Shown: positions 21,111 to 30,756, counted from the stretch's first letter. The stretch is 64,000 bases of DNA from PALSA-129 sp050014595 (GCA_050014595.1 JBEKDA010000008.1:185560-249559), one strand, 5' to 3'. Notes: generated by a model not told the origin, from the sequence alone. Program-made: numbers and translations.

Positions 21111-21884
21111 ATGCTGCGACCAATTGGAAGCGTAAGTCTTATTCTTTTCAACGTCGGCCTGGCCTTTGGCCAGCCTGCGACGGCGCCGCCGGCCTTCGAG
21201 GTGGCGTCGGTCAAGGTGAATACCGCCGGGACTAAAATGGGACGCGGGGGGATGGGGCACGGTTTCGACACGATCACACCGTCGCCCTCCGGCATCAGCA
21301 TGATCAATGTCTCCCTGGGAACCGTGATCCAGTGGGCCTATCGCGTGCAGCCCGTTCAAGTCTCGGGACCAGGCTGGCTGGATGTGGATCGCTACGATGT
21401 GGTCGCCAAAGCCGCCGGAGCCGTGCCGGAGGATCAACTCCGGCAGATGATGCAAACCCTGCTGGCGGACCGCTTCAAGCTGGTGCTCCACCGCGAATCC
21501 AAGGAAATGAGGGCGTTCGTCGTTTCGGTGGCCAAGACCGGCCTCAAGATGAAGGAATCGACCACCGAGGGCGACATGGACTTGCAGCCCTCCGGGAAGG
21601 CCGGCGCAACCATCCAAAGAGCCACGATCCCAAAGCTGGCGGAACTGCTCTCGGGACCGCTCCAGGCGCCCGTGGTGGACGAGACCGGGCTGACCGGCCG
21701 CTATGACTTCACGATCGACCTGTCCGGCGTCCTGGATCCGACCACCCCCATGGGCATCAACGACGTCATTCCGATCTTCGTTCAGGTGGCCCAACAGCAG
21801 CTTGGCATCAAAATAGACGAGAAGAAGATGCTGGTGGAGATGCTGATGGTGGACCATGCCGAGAGAATTCCGGTGGAGAATTGA
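21111..21884 (+). CDS. TIGR03435-type soil-associated protein, second copy
   Basis: The 257-residue paralogue of its neighbours is the shortest because it lacks the Pro/Gly insert. It has a signal peptide (MLRPIGSVSLILFNVGLAFG), PAFEVASVKVNTAG, VIQWAYRVQPVQVSGPGWL, LLADRFKLVLHRESKEMRAF, the DETGLTGRYDFTIDL strand pair and the ending MLMVDHAERIPVEN. ATG 21111 was chosen because GAGGAG lies 10 bp before it; an in-frame GTG at 21087 would put charged residues ahead of the signal peptide. The conserved C-terminal strand pair occurs once per protein in all copies. Function unknown. Confidence 0.85.
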   Translation: MLRPIGSVSLILFNVGLAFGQPATAPPAFEVASVKVNTAGTKMGRGGMGHGFDTITPSPSGISMINVSLGTVIQWAYRVQPVQVSGPGWLDVDRYDVVAKAAGAVPEDQLRQMMQTLLADRFKLVLHRESKEMRAFVVSVAKTGLKMKESTTEGDMDLQPSGKAGATIQRATIPKLAELLSGPLQAPVVDETGLTGRYDFTIDLSGVLDPTTPMGINDVIPIFVQVAQQQLGIKIDEKKMLVEMLMVDHAERIPVEN

Positions 21885-22080
21885 TGCCGCACCACGAAAT
21901 TCGGGAATTTCGGCCGGTCGAGCGGGCATATCCTGTGGAAAACCAGCACTCCGCGAAAAAACATTCGGGAAGGCCGAACACTTTGGGGGGGAATTTCGTC
22001 ATACACACAAGCGGCTGTTGCACGCTGGGGTAGATCTTTGCCCCGGGAGCGGCGGCGGTGTGGCGGGAAGAGAAACAACT

Positions 22081-22989
22081 ATGACGGGGAGTATCATTGG
22101 CGCCGGCCTGGTGGTCTTCACCTCGATGGCGGCGCTCGGCCAACCTGCTGCAGCCCTTCCGGCATTTGAAGTTGCGTCCGTGAAGCCAGCCGAACCTTCG
22201 CCCGACGGGCGGGTCCTCCGCCGCCAGGGCGGCGATCCGGGCATGGTGAACTACCAGAACTTCACCCTCAAGCTCCTGCTGGCTCGAGCCTATGGCCTGA
22301 AGGACTACCAGATTACGGGACCCGACTGGCTCGATACCGAAGGCTACGACCTGATGGCCAAAGTGCCCGCGGGCTTTCCCCAGGATCAGATTCCCGCTAT
22401 GCTGCAAACGCTGCTGGCGGACCGGTTCCAGATCAAGTTGCACAAGGAAACCAAGATCCTGCCGGTTTATGCGCTGACGGTGGCCAAGGGCGGCCCGAAG
22501 CTGAAAGAAACCGACCCAGACACCGCGGCTGCCATTCAAGCGATGATGGCTGCGGCAGGCCGCGGTGAAGGGCCGCCTCCGCCGCCGGCGCCTGGCAAGG
22601 GCCCTCCGCCGGGCGCCATCATGATCCAAGTGACTCAAAACGGAATGGCCTTTCGGGGTTCCATGGATATGAGCAGACTGGTCAACACGCTTTCGAATTT
22701 CATGGACCGGCCGGTACTCGACTCCACCGACCTCAAGGGTGTTTATGATATCGAGCTGTCCTTTATGCCCGACGAGTCTTCCAATTTCAAGGGCCGCATG
22801 GGACCGATGCCCGGCGGCGGACCAGCGGGTGGAGCGGGAGACGGCAGAATAGGGCCCCCGGAAAGCAACGCGCCCGCCGGCAATATCTTTCAGGCATTAC
22901 AGTCGGTCGGCCTCAAGCTGGAAGCACGCAAGGACCCGGTAGAGATCGTGGTCATCGACCACGCGAATAAGGCGCCTACTGAGAATTAA
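22081..22989 (+). CDS. TIGR03435-type soil-associated protein, third copy
   Basis: This is the 302-residue third tandem copy, closest to the first in sequence (ARAYGLKDYQITGPDWLDTEG, LLADRFQIKLHKETKILPVYAL, VAKGGPKLKETDPD). A signal peptide (MTGSIIGAGLVVFTSMAALG) supports the start at 22081, and the ATG lies shortly after GGGAAGAGAA. It carries the Pro-rich insert (GPPPPPAPGKGPPPG) and ends VVIDHANKAPTEN. Pairwise likeness suggests copies one and three arose by duplication around copy two, or share conversion. Only 67 bp separate it from the TonB-dependent receptor-like gene, so the cluster may be one transcript. Confidence 0.85.
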   Translation: MTGSIIGAGLVVFTSMAALGQPAAALPAFEVASVKPAEPSPDGRVLRRQGGDPGMVNYQNFTLKLLLARAYGLKDYQITGPDWLDTEGYDLMAKVPAGFPQDQIPAMLQTLLADRFQIKLHKETKILPVYALTVAKGGPKLKETDPDTAAAIQAMMAAAGRGEGPPPPPAPGKGPPPGAIMIQVTQNGMAFRGSMDMSRLVNTLSNFMDRPVLDSTDLKGVYDIELSFMPDESSNFKGRMGPMPGGGPAGGAGDGRIGPPESNAPAGNIFQALQSVGLKLEARKDPVEIVVIDHANKAPTEN

Positions 22990-23056
22990 CAACAGGGCCT
23001 CCCGGCCGGAGGAAGCACGCACCGGGAGGCTACTCGAAAAGGAGCAGGGATTTCCC

Positions 23057-26000
23057 ATGAAGTGGAAGAGGATGGTCAACTACTTCCGATACCCGCTACT
23101 CGCGGCGGTGGCCGTTTTCGTGCTGGCTGCCGCGGAACATCATGGGGTGGTGAAGTTCGGCGCCGTGCCGGTCCCCGGCGCAACCGTAACCGCTACCCAG
23201 GGCGACAAGAAACTTGTCGCGGTCACCGATCAGGACGGCGTCTACGCTTTTCCGGAACTGGCGGACGGAGTCTGGAATATCCAGGTGGAGATGCTCTGCT
23301 TTGCTCCGCTGAAACGCGAAATCGGAGTGACGCCGGGAGCCCCGGTGGCGGAGTGGGAATTGAAAATGCTGCCGATGGATCAGATCAAGCCGGAGACGCC
23401 GGCGGCGGCGGCTCCGCCCACCGCGACGGCCACGGCAGCCGCGCAACCCGGCGCGGCGCCGGCCGCCGCTGCACAACCCGGCGCAGCACCAGCCGCCGCC
23501 ACCACAGCCGCCGCCCCGGCCAAGGGCGGAAAACCATCGAAGAGTGCGAAGGGCGCCGCCGCAAACGCGCCAGCCGCCGCGTCGCAGTCCGGCTTTCAGC
23601 GCGCGGATGTGAACGCCACCAGCGACGCCCCGCCCGCCGATAACGGCACCAGCCTGGCCGGCGCCGCTACCGCCGCCGACGCCAGCCCCGGAGGCGCTTC
23701 CGACGCCCTGCTGGTCAACGGCAGCGTCAGCACCGGAATCGAACGGCGCGCCATCGGCAATTTTCGCGTCGGCCCCGGCTCGCTCTTCAATGGCCAATTA
23801 GGCTTCAACGTCAATAACTCGGCGCTGGATGCCCGCACCTACTCCATCACGGGCCAGAACACGCCCAAGGCCATCAACCAGTTGACGCCAAGCATCAGTT
23901 TCGGCGGACCGCTCATGATTCCGCACCTGTTCCGCTATAACGGCAATTTCTTCATCGGATATCAGGACTCGCGCAACCGCACCTCCAACACCTCGCCTGG
24001 CCTGATGCCTACCGCCGCCGAACGCAACGGCGATTTCTCCCAGGTGTTAAACCCACTCGGGCTGCCCATCACCGTCTACGATCCCAAGACCGGTGCTCCG
24101 TTTCCCAACGACCAGATCCCCGCGAGCCGCCTCAGCCCGCAGGCCTTGGCGCTATTGAGCTATTATCCGCAGCCGAATTTCCTGGCCAATTCGCGCTTCA
24201 ACTACCAAATCCCGCTGGTGAGCCGCAGCGACTCCGACGCCGGCCAGGTGCGCGTGAACAAGAACGTCAATAACAAGAATTTTCTGAGCTTTTCGTTCGC
24301 CATGCAGAACATCCGCACCCTCAACCCGAACCTCTTCACATTCGTGGACCACAGTGAGACCACCGGCTTGAATGGAAGTGCCAACTGGCGCCACACTTTC
24401 AGCCGCCAGTGGTTTGGCACGTTCGGATTCAATTTCAGCCGGTCTGTTGCCCAGACCACACCCTACTTCGCCAACCTGGTGAACGTTTCGGGCAAGGCCG
24501 GGATCACCGGCAACGACCAGACACCCGAGAATTGGGGACCCCCCAATCTCAACTTCAACAGCGGCATCGCGGGGCTCTCCGACAGGGCGGAATCCGCGCA
24601 GCGGAATCAGACCGGGCGGCTCTCCGCCAGCATCTCCTGGCTGCGCCGCCCGCACAATATCACCATGGGCGGCGATTTCGCCATGCTGCAATTCAATCCC
24701 GTCTCGCAACAAAACCCGCGCGGCACTTTCACCTTCAATGGAAATGCCACCGGGCAGGCGGTCAACGGTGTGGCAGTCCCAGGCACCGGCTCCGATTTCG
24801 CCGACTTCCTGCTCGGAATTCCCGACACCAGTAACATCGCCTTCGGGAACGCCGACAAATATTTTCGTTCCAATTCGTACGACGCCTTCTTCGCCGACGA
24901 CTGGAGAATGAGTTCCACCTTCACCCTCAACGCCGGCCTGCGCTGGGAATACAATTCGCCGATCATTGAGGAACGCAGCCGCCTGGTCAACCTTGACCTT
25001 GGCCCGGGGTTTTCCAACCCCACCCCCGTGGTGGCCAGCAGCCCCATCGGGCCCGTCAGCGGGCTGCATTACCCCGATTCCATCATCCATCCCGATAAAC
25101 ACGCCATCCAACCGCGCATTTCTTTCGCCTGGCATCCGTTCTTCGGCACCTCCACCATCTTCCGCGGCGCCTACGGCGTGGCCTACGACACCTCGGTCTA
25201 CCAAAGCATCGCCAACCAGATGGCGCAACAGTCGCCGCTTTCCAAGAGCTTGAATGTGCAGAACAGCGCCGCCGATCCGCTCACGCTGGCCAGCGGCTTC
25301 AATGTTTCTCCCAATGTCACCACCAACACCTTCGCCATCGACCCCCACTTCCGCCCCGGTTATTCGCAGAACTGGCTGTTCTCGGTGCAGCAAAACGTGA
25401 CCGCGTCCATGGTCCTCACGGCCACTTATAACGGCGTCAAGGGCACTCACGCCGTGCAGGAGTTTTACCCCAATACGTATCCCACGGGTATTGTGAACCC
25501 CTGTCCGGCCTGTCTGTCCGGCTATGTTTACATGACCTCGAACGGCAATTCCACGCGCGAGGCCGGCTCACTCAGTGTGCGTCGCCGCTTCCACGGCGGC
25601 TTTTCCACCAGCTTCCTATACACCTATTCGAAATCCATCGATGACGCAGCCCTCGGCGGGAACGGCGGGAACGCCGCGGTCGTCGCGCAGGATTGGCTGC
25701 ATCTCGACGCGGAACGCGGCCTGTCGCCTTTCGATCAGCGCCACAACCTCGTGATCAACATGCAATACAGCACTGGTGTCGGAGTGCATGGGGGCACGCT
25801 GCTGGGCGGCTGGCGGGGCGCCATCGTCAAAGGCTGGACCATCGTCAGCCAGATCACCTTGGGCACCGGGCTGCCGGAAACTCCTCTTTACCCTGTGGCC
25901 GTGGGCCCCACCGGTTTCTCGAACAGCACCAGGCCGGAGTACAACGGCTCGCCGGTTTACCAAACAATCGACGGCGCGCACTTCAACATAAATGCCTTCA

Positions 26001-26251
26001 CCGCGCCCCCCACCGGTTCCTGGGGTAACGTTGGAAGGGATTCGCTCACCGGCCCCGGCCAATTTGCCATGACCGCTTCCATGGCGCGGTCCTTCGAGAA
26101 ATTCGATCTGCGCTTCGACAGCACCAACCCGATCAATCACGTCAGCTATCCGAACTGGAACCCCAGTGTGCTCAATGGCCAGTTCGGATTTCCCAGCTCG
26201 GCCAACGCCATGCGTAGTATTACCGCAACTTTGCGATGGAGGTTCCCGTAA
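23057..26251 (+). CDS. Oar-like TonB-dependent outer-membrane protein with carboxypeptidase-regulatory-like domain
   Basis: The 1064-residue protein starts with a signal segment (PLLAAVAVFVLAAAEHHG) and a carboxypeptidase-regulatory-like beta domain (about 30-110: VPGATVTATQGDK, TDQDGVYAFPELADG). A low-complexity Ala/Pro linker built on AQPGAAPAAA (about 115-175) and a long beta-barrel region ending in TLRWRFP follow. Acidobacterial Oar-like receptors share TPSISFGGPLM, FFIGYQDSRNRT, PNDQIPASRLSP and FRGAYGVAYD. The usual plug region is short here. Such receptors are thought to import oligosaccharides or peptides; the substrate is unknown. The stop is 1 nt before the start of the VWFA gene, so the pair is coupled. 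Confidence 0.88.
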   Translation: MKWKRMVNYFRYPLLAAVAVFVLAAAEHHGVVKFGAVPVPGATVTATQGDKKLVAVTDQDGVYAFPELADGVWNIQVEMLCFAPLKREIGVTPGAPVAEWELKMLPMDQIKPETPAAAAPPTATATAAAQPGAAPAAAAQPGAAPAAATTAAAPAKGGKPSKSAKGAAANAPAAASQSGFQRADVNATSDAPPADNGTSLAGAATAADASPGGASDALLVNGSVSTGIERRAIGNFRVGPGSLFNGQLGFNVNNSALDARTYSITGQNTPKAINQLTPSISFGGPLMIPHLFRYNGNFFIGYQDSRNRTSNTSPGLMPTAAERNGDFSQVLNPLGLPITVYDPKTGAPFPNDQIPASRLSPQALALLSYYPQPNFLANSRFNYQIPLVSRSDSDAGQVRVNKNVNNKNFLSFSFAMQNIRTLNPNLFTFVDHSETTGLNGSANWRHTFSRQWFGTFGFNFSRSVAQTTPYFANLVNVSGKAGITGNDQTPENWGPPNLNFNSGIAGLSDRAESAQRNQTGRLSASISWLRRPHNITMGGDFAMLQFNPVSQQNPRGTFTFNGNATGQAVNGVAVPGTGSDFADFLLGIPDTSNIAFGNADKYFRSNSYDAFFADDWRMSSTFTLNAGLRWEYNSPIIEERSRLVNLDLGPGFSNPTPVVASSPIGPVSGLHYPDSIIHPDKHAIQPRISFAWHPFFGTSTIFRGAYGVAYDTSVYQSIANQMAQQSPLSKSLNVQNSAADPLTLASGFNVSPNVTTNTFAIDPHFRPGYSQNWLFSVQQNVTASMVLTATYNGVKGTHAVQEFYPNTYPTGIVNPCPACLSGYVYMTSNGNSTREAGSLSVRRRFHGGFSTSFLYTYSKSIDDAALGGNGGNAAVVAQDWLHLDAERGLSPFDQRHNLVINMQYSTGVGVHGGTLLGGWRGAIVKGWTIVSQITLGTGLPETPLYPVAVGPTGFSNSTRPEYNGSPVYQTIDGAHFNINAFTAPPTGSWGNVGRDSLTGPGQFAMTASMARSFEKFDLRFDSTNPINHVSYPNWNPSVLNGQFGFPSSANAMRSITATLRWRFP

Positions 26252-26252
26252 A

Positions 26253-28388
26253 ATGCCGAAGGTTTCTTTTGCCCTGCTATTCCTGATGCTGGTTGCCTTT
26301 GCGCAACAGCCGCCGGCTAAGCCGCCCAGCGGGACTCCGCAGAATCCGGCCACACCCGCCAGCGGTCCCGCGAAGTTTCAAGCCAGCGCCCAATTGGTGA
26401 TCGAGACCGTCATGGTCAAGGACAAGAGCGGCAAAATCATCGAGGGCCTGACCGCCAAGGATTTCGTGGTCACCGAGGACAACCTGCCGCAGACCATCTC
26501 CATCTGCGACTTCGAGAAGCTCACCGACGCGCCGCTTCCGCCCACCTCCGACACGCCCACCATTCCGGAGGCCGCCGAACCGGAAAAGCCTAAGGTCGAT
26601 CCGGTGGTCGCCGCCCAGATCGCCCCCGAGGCGCCCGGCGACATCAAGTATCGCGATAAGCGCCTGCTGGCCCTGTATTACGACATGAGCGCCATGCCGG
26701 AGGCCGATCAGCTCCGCGCTCTCGACGCCGGAACGAAATTCATCCGCACCCAAATGACCGCCGCGGACTTGATGGCCATCATCAAGTACGACGGCACCGC
26801 CGTCAAGGTGCTCCAGGATTTCACGGCCAACCGCGACGACCTGATGAAGACCATGGCCAAGCTCATCATCGGCGAGGGCCAGGGCCTGGACGAACTCCTC
26901 AGCGACGATAGCTCCTCCGATTACGGCTCGGCCTTCGGCGAAGACGACAGCGAGTTCAATCTCTTCAACACCAACCGCCAGCTTGCCGCGCTGCAAAGCA
27001 CCGTGCGGATGCTCGGCGCGCTCAACGAAAAAAAGGTGCTGCTCTACTTTGCCAGCGGCCTGCAGTTGAACAATATCGATAACCAGTCGCAATTCCAGGC
27101 CACTACCAATGCCGCCATCCGCGCCAACGTCACTTTCTTCGCCGTGGACGCCCGTGGCCTGGTGGCGCTGTCGCCGCTGGGCGACGCCACCAGGGGATCG
27201 CCGGGCGGTGTCGGCATGTACAACGGCGGCGCGGCGATGGCCGTCTCCACCGGCTTACAGAAATCGCAAGACAACATGTACGCGCTGGCCGTCGACACCG
27301 GCGGCAAGGCCCTGTTCGATAACAACGATCTCTCCCGCGGCATCGTCGAAGCCCAGGAATCCATTTCCAGTTACTACATCATCGGTTACTACACCACCAA
27401 TGCCAATCTCGACGGCAAGTTTCGCCGCATCAAGATCTCGCTCAAGGAAGATACTACCGCTAAGTTGGATTACCGCGTGGGATACTACGCCAACAAGACC
27501 TTCAATAAGTTCACCACCGCCGACAAGGAGCGCCAGTTGCAGGACGCCCTGATGATGGCCGATCCCATGACTGAAATCACCATCGCCATGGAGATCAACT
27601 ATTTCCAACTGAATTCGGCCGAGTACTTTGTCCCGGTGGTAGCCAAGATCCCAGGCAGCGAGCTGGCCCTGGCCCGCAAAGGCGGCGCGGAACGCACCGT
27701 CATCGAGTTCATCGGTGAAGTGAAAGACGATTACGGCAGCACCGTCGCCAACATCCGCGATCGGGCCGACATCCGCCTCACGGGTGAAACCGCCGCGCAA
27801 CTGGCGCACCAGCCCATCCAATACGACAACGCCTTCACTCTGCTCCCCGGCTCTTACACCATCAAGTTCCTGGCGCGCGACGATGAAACCGGCCGCATCG
27901 GCACTTACATGCACAAGTTCGTCGTTCCCAACCTCAATAAGGAAACGACGAGGCTTCCCATCAGCTCCGTGGTCCTGAGCGGCCAGCGCACGGATCTGAA
28001 GGAGTCACTCTATACCGCCGGCAAGGACAAGGCTCCCGCGGTGAATCCGCTGATTCAGGACGGCAAGAAGCTGGTCCCCAGCGTCAACCGGGTCTTCAGC
28101 AAGAGCCACGATCTGTATGTCTACCTGCAAGCCTACGAGCGCGGCGCCACCACCACGCAACCGCTGGTGGCCTTTGTGACCTTTTACCGCGGCCAGACCA
28201 AAGCCTTCGAAACGGCCCCGCTAGGCGTCTCCGAAGGCATGGACCCGAAGTCAAAAGCCTTGCCGCTCCGCTTCAGCCTGGCGCTCGGCAAGCTGCCCTC
28301 GGGCAGGTACAATTGCCAGGTAACCGTGATCGACCCGACCGGCCAAAAGGCCGCCTTCTGGCAGGCCCCGGTCCTGCTGGTGCAGTAA
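26253..28388 (+). CDS. VWFA-related protein of the acidobacterial type
   Basis: The 711-residue exported protein has a signal peptide (MPKVSFALLFLMLVAFAQQ). An N-terminal beta domain (LVIETVMVKDKSGKIIEGL, DFVVTEDNLPQTI) is followed by a von Willebrand A-like domain from about residue 130, whose first strand ends LALYYDMSAM, a MIDAS-like DxSxM variant. After it come GKALFDNNDLSRGI, YYIIGYYTTNANLDGKFRRI and a beta-sandwich tail. This matches the TIGR03436-type acidobacterial VWFA family. It starts 1 nt after the receptor stop, with GGAGG inside the receptor's last codons, indicating a two-gene operon. VWA domains usually mediate metal-dependent protein binding; the partner may be the co-encoded receptor, by inference. 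Confidence 0.88.
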   Translation: MPKVSFALLFLMLVAFAQQPPAKPPSGTPQNPATPASGPAKFQASAQLVIETVMVKDKSGKIIEGLTAKDFVVTEDNLPQTISICDFEKLTDAPLPPTSDTPTIPEAAEPEKPKVDPVVAAQIAPEAPGDIKYRDKRLLALYYDMSAMPEADQLRALDAGTKFIRTQMTAADLMAIIKYDGTAVKVLQDFTANRDDLMKTMAKLIIGEGQGLDELLSDDSSSDYGSAFGEDDSEFNLFNTNRQLAALQSTVRMLGALNEKKVLLYFASGLQLNNIDNQSQFQATTNAAIRANVTFFAVDARGLVALSPLGDATRGSPGGVGMYNGGAAMAVSTGLQKSQDNMYALAVDTGGKALFDNNDLSRGIVEAQESISSYYIIGYYTTNANLDGKFRRIKISLKEDTTAKLDYRVGYYANKTFNKFTTADKERQLQDALMMADPMTEITIAMEINYFQLNSAEYFVPVVAKIPGSELALARKGGAERTVIEFIGEVKDDYGSTVANIRDRADIRLTGETAAQLAHQPIQYDNAFTLLPGSYTIKFLARDDETGRIGTYMHKFVVPNLNKETTRLPISSVVLSGQRTDLKESLYTAGKDKAPAVNPLIQDGKKLVPSVNRVFSKSHDLYVYLQAYERGATTTQPLVAFVTFYRGQTKAFETAPLGVSEGMDPKSKALPLRFSLALGKLPSGRYNCQVTVIDPTGQKAAFWQAPVLLVQ

Positions 28389-28442
28389 CGCCAAGTATCA
28401 CAAGAGCTCAGTTTCTTCGACCACTGCGAAGATTTTCGTGGC

Positions 28443-28648
28443 GCACGCACGCGTGCGTGCCGCGTCGACACTCGTGTCGACGCCTGGTTGGTTGTGGCTT
28501 TGCTGCCCTGGGTGGGGCAGGCGCTTTCGCCTGCCAGTGGAGTTTCTACATTTTCAAGTTCCGTTAAGACCAACTGGTAGCGCCGGCGGTCTTGCCGCCG
28601 GTGTTCGACCGGCCGGAGGCCGGTCGCGGGCAGGCGCTTTCGCCTGCC
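28443..28648. repeat. Array of REP-like hairpins between convergent genes
   Basis: This convergent intergenic region is packed with palindromes. A perfect GCACGCACG/CGTGCGTGC palindrome lies at 28443-28460 and a 10-bp stem at 28462-28471/28474-28483. GGCAGGCG-CTTT-CGCCTGCC occurs at 28516-28535 and again at 28629-28648. Stems also occur at 28583-28601 (CCGGCGG/CCGCCGG) and 28607-28625 (GACCGGCC/GGCCGGTC). The first pair shares its frame (GTGGCGCACGC..GCGTGCCGCGTC..GACGCCTG) with 32488-32532. It probably also acts as a bidirectional transcription stop. Confidence 0.8.
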
Positions 28649-28674
28649 AGTTCTTGATTGGAAAATCGCAGTAG

Positions 28675-29694
28675 CTATCCCGGGAAATCCGCATCCAGAA
28701 CGATGCGGTAGCGCGCCTTGCCGGCTTCCAAACGAGCCAGCGCATCGTTCACTTTGCTCATGGGGAAGTGTTCCACCTGCGGCGCGATTTTGTGCCGCAC
28801 GGCAAAATCGAACATGGTGGCGATGGTCGCGGGCGCGCCCGTGGGCGATCCCGAAATGCTGCGCTGCGCTATGATCAAATCGAAAGCCGCCACCGGAATC
28901 GGCTGCGGGACCGCACCCACTACATGCATTCTTCCCTTGGGCGCCACCGTCCCCAGCAGCGCCGGCCAATCCAGCGGCACGTTCGCCGTCACCAGCAACA
29001 GGTCGAGCGAGCCGGCCATGCCGCGAATCGCGTCGCTGCTCCGGCTCGACACCACGCGATGCGCGCCGAACTTGCGGGCTTCCTCGGATTTCGAATCGCT
29101 GGAGGTAAAAGCGGTCACCTCGCAACCCCAAGCCGCCGCGAACTGCAACGCCATGTGGCCCAGGCCGCCGATGCCGACGATTCCCACGCGCCCCGTGGGC
29201 TTCACCGCGAAGGTCGGGAACGGAGCAAAAACCGTGACGCCGCCGCACAAGAGCGGACCGGCCGCGCCGGCGTCCAGGCCGTCGGGCACTGGGATGGCCC
29301 ACGCCCAGTGCGCCCGCACCCGTTCGGCGAATGCGCCATTGTGCCCCACTATCGTCGGTACCGCCTGCGCGCAGAGATGCTGATCGCCCGCCAGACATAA
29401 TTGGCAATGCATGCAACTCACGGCCATCCACCCGACGCCCACGCGCTGCCCCACTTTCAACCCGCGCGCCTGCTCGCCCACGGCAATCACGCGTCCAATG
29501 GCCTCATGGCCCGCGACGAGTGGGTACTTCGACATTCCCCAGTCGTCATTCCACACCGACAGATCGGAGTGACAGATGCCGCAGTACTCCACCGCGACCT
29601 CAACCTCCTCCGGCCCCAGCGGACCGGGATCAAATTGGTAAGGCGCCAGGGCCTGTTTCGGCCCCTGCGCGGCCCACGCTCGTATGAGTGACAT
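28675..29694 (-). CDS. Zinc-dependent alcohol dehydrogenase (CAD/YahK-like)
   Basis: The 339-residue medium-chain dehydrogenase oxidises alcohols or reduces aldehydes with NAD(P). Catalytic zinc ligands are C38 (CGICHSD) and H63 (AGHEAIG); structural zinc cysteines are C94, C97, C100 and C108 (SCMHCQLC plus HLC). The Rossmann motif GIGGLG follows near residue 175. The pattern is that of cinnamyl-alcohol-dehydrogenase-like enzymes, which are usually NADPH-dependent with broad aldehyde specificity. ATG 29694 was chosen because MSLIRAWAAQ matches the family; the 21 codons before it run into the intergenic region. It lies 22 bp after a DUF362 gene on the same strand and may be co-transcribed. Substrate unknown. 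Confidence 0.92.
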   Translation of the reverse strand: MSLIRAWAAQGPKQALAPYQFDPGPLGPEEVEVAVEYCGICHSDLSVWNDDWGMSKYPLVAGHEAIGRVIAVGEQARGLKVGQRVGVGWMAVSCMHCQLCLAGDQHLCAQAVPTIVGHNGAFAERVRAHWAWAIPVPDGLDAGAAGPLLCGGVTVFAPFPTFAVKPTGRVGIVGIGGLGHMALQFAAAWGCEVTAFTSSDSKSEEARKFGAHRVVSSRSSDAIRGMAGSLDLLLVTANVPLDWPALLGTVAPKGRMHVVGAVPQPIPVAAFDLIIAQRSISGSPTGAPATIATMFDFAVRHKIAPQVEHFPMSKVNDALARLEAGKARYRIVLDADFPG

Positions 29695-29716
29695 GGATTG
29701 CTCCCGATGATGGTTG

Positions 29717-30706
29717 TTAACTACCTGGCGCCACAAAACGGGTTCGGGCTGTCTCAAAATCCAGCGTTCCCAAATGGCGATCGCTGGCCAGCTTCAAATA
29801 GCGGAGCGTATGCCAGTCCAGGTCCCAGTAGGCCTTGGCGGCGTACGCGTCCAACATAACCGGGTCGGTTCCGGCAATCAGGGTCTTCTTCAAAGCCACG
29901 TCCGCGGGATTGCCTCCGCCTGGTCCGTTCCTCAGAAGCACGCGGAAGGCATCGATCAGCGTCAACGTGGGACGCATAAAATCAGCCAGGTCCACCAGAC
30001 TTTCGTGAATCTGCTGATGCAGCCGCTGGCGCGGGCCGCCCAGGATGCCGTACCAGTTCTTCATTCCCAGCGTGGCGCCGGTCAGGCTGTGGTGCTTGGC
30101 AATCGGGATGTTGATCATTTTGTCGGCGCTCAGAAAGGGTTCCAGCACCGGCCAGGAGTTCAGCACCTGCCCGCGCAGATCGACTTCCCGGAACAGGCGG
30201 TCCTCGGGGAGGATCACTTCCGCGCCAGCCGCGCGGGCGGCGGCGGCAATGCCGCTGCGCGCGAAACAGGAACGCGGGTCGTTGATGCTCACGTCCGTCA
30301 CAATGGCCCGCCGGGCGCCGGCCTCCAGGCAAAGCCGGGCGACTTCGGCGACCACCAGCGGATTGGTGTTGGCGGCTTGTTCGGCGGTGCGGTCCCAGGC
30401 GGCGTTGGGCTTGATGACCACTACGTCGCCGCGCGAGATGAAGCGATGGATACCGCCCAGCTCCTCAATGGCGCGGCGCGCCATGCGCGCGGGGTCGTCG
30501 CCCTGGACGACCGCCATTTCGGGCAGAGCCTCATCCGCCGGAATTTGGAAATTCGGGCGCACAGTGATCGCGGCCGGCGCCGCGGGGCGCTGGTCGCGCC
30601 CGTTCAACCACACGCCCAGCCCGGCTGCGGCGGTGGTCACCCCACCCAGACGAAGCAGCCGGATCATGGCTTCGCGCCGTCTCAGCGGTGTGGCTTCGGG
30701 CTCCAT
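29717..30706 (-). CDS. DUF362 protein with a twin-arginine-like leader (copy A)
   Basis: The 329-residue protein has an N-terminal RRREAMIRLLRLGG stretch followed by a hydrophobic run, which fits a Tat-type leader. The body has the DUF362 pattern: GDVVVIKPNAAWDR, a TNPLVVAEVARLCLEAGA stretch, a SADKMINIPIAKHHSLTG stretch, LGMKNWYGILGGPR and LIDAFRVLLRNGPGG. DUF362 proteins are found near iron-sulfur proteins and radical enzymes; no reaction has been firmly assigned. Unlike many homologues it has no ferredoxin domain attached. It is divergent from the spermidine-synthase-like membrane gene, 50 bp apart, and a second DUF362 gene lies 7 kb away, in the operon with the AmmeMemoRadiSam genes. Confidence 0.85.
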   Translation of the reverse strand: MEPEATPLRRREAMIRLLRLGGVTTAAAGLGVWLNGRDQRPAAPAAITVRPNFQIPADEALPEMAVVQGDDPARMARRAIEELGGIHRFISRGDVVVIKPNAAWDRTAEQAANTNPLVVAEVARLCLEAGARRAIVTDVSINDPRSCFARSGIAAAARAAGAEVILPEDRLFREVDLRGQVLNSWPVLEPFLSADKMINIPIAKHHSLTGATLGMKNWYGILGGPRQRLHQQIHESLVDLADFMRPTLTLIDAFRVLLRNGPGGGNPADVALKKTLIAGTDPVMLDAYAAKAYWDLDWHTLRYLKLASDRHLGTLDFETARTRFVAPGS

Positions 30707-30756
30707 GGCTGGTGCGCCTTTGACTTCAAGACCAGTTTACGTCTAATTCTGGAAGT

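Noticed and set aside
28184..29431. 415-codon minus-strand open frame crossing the hairpin array
   Set aside because: It overlaps the alcohol dehydrogenase in another frame and reads through repeats; the dehydrogenase frame is clearly the real one.
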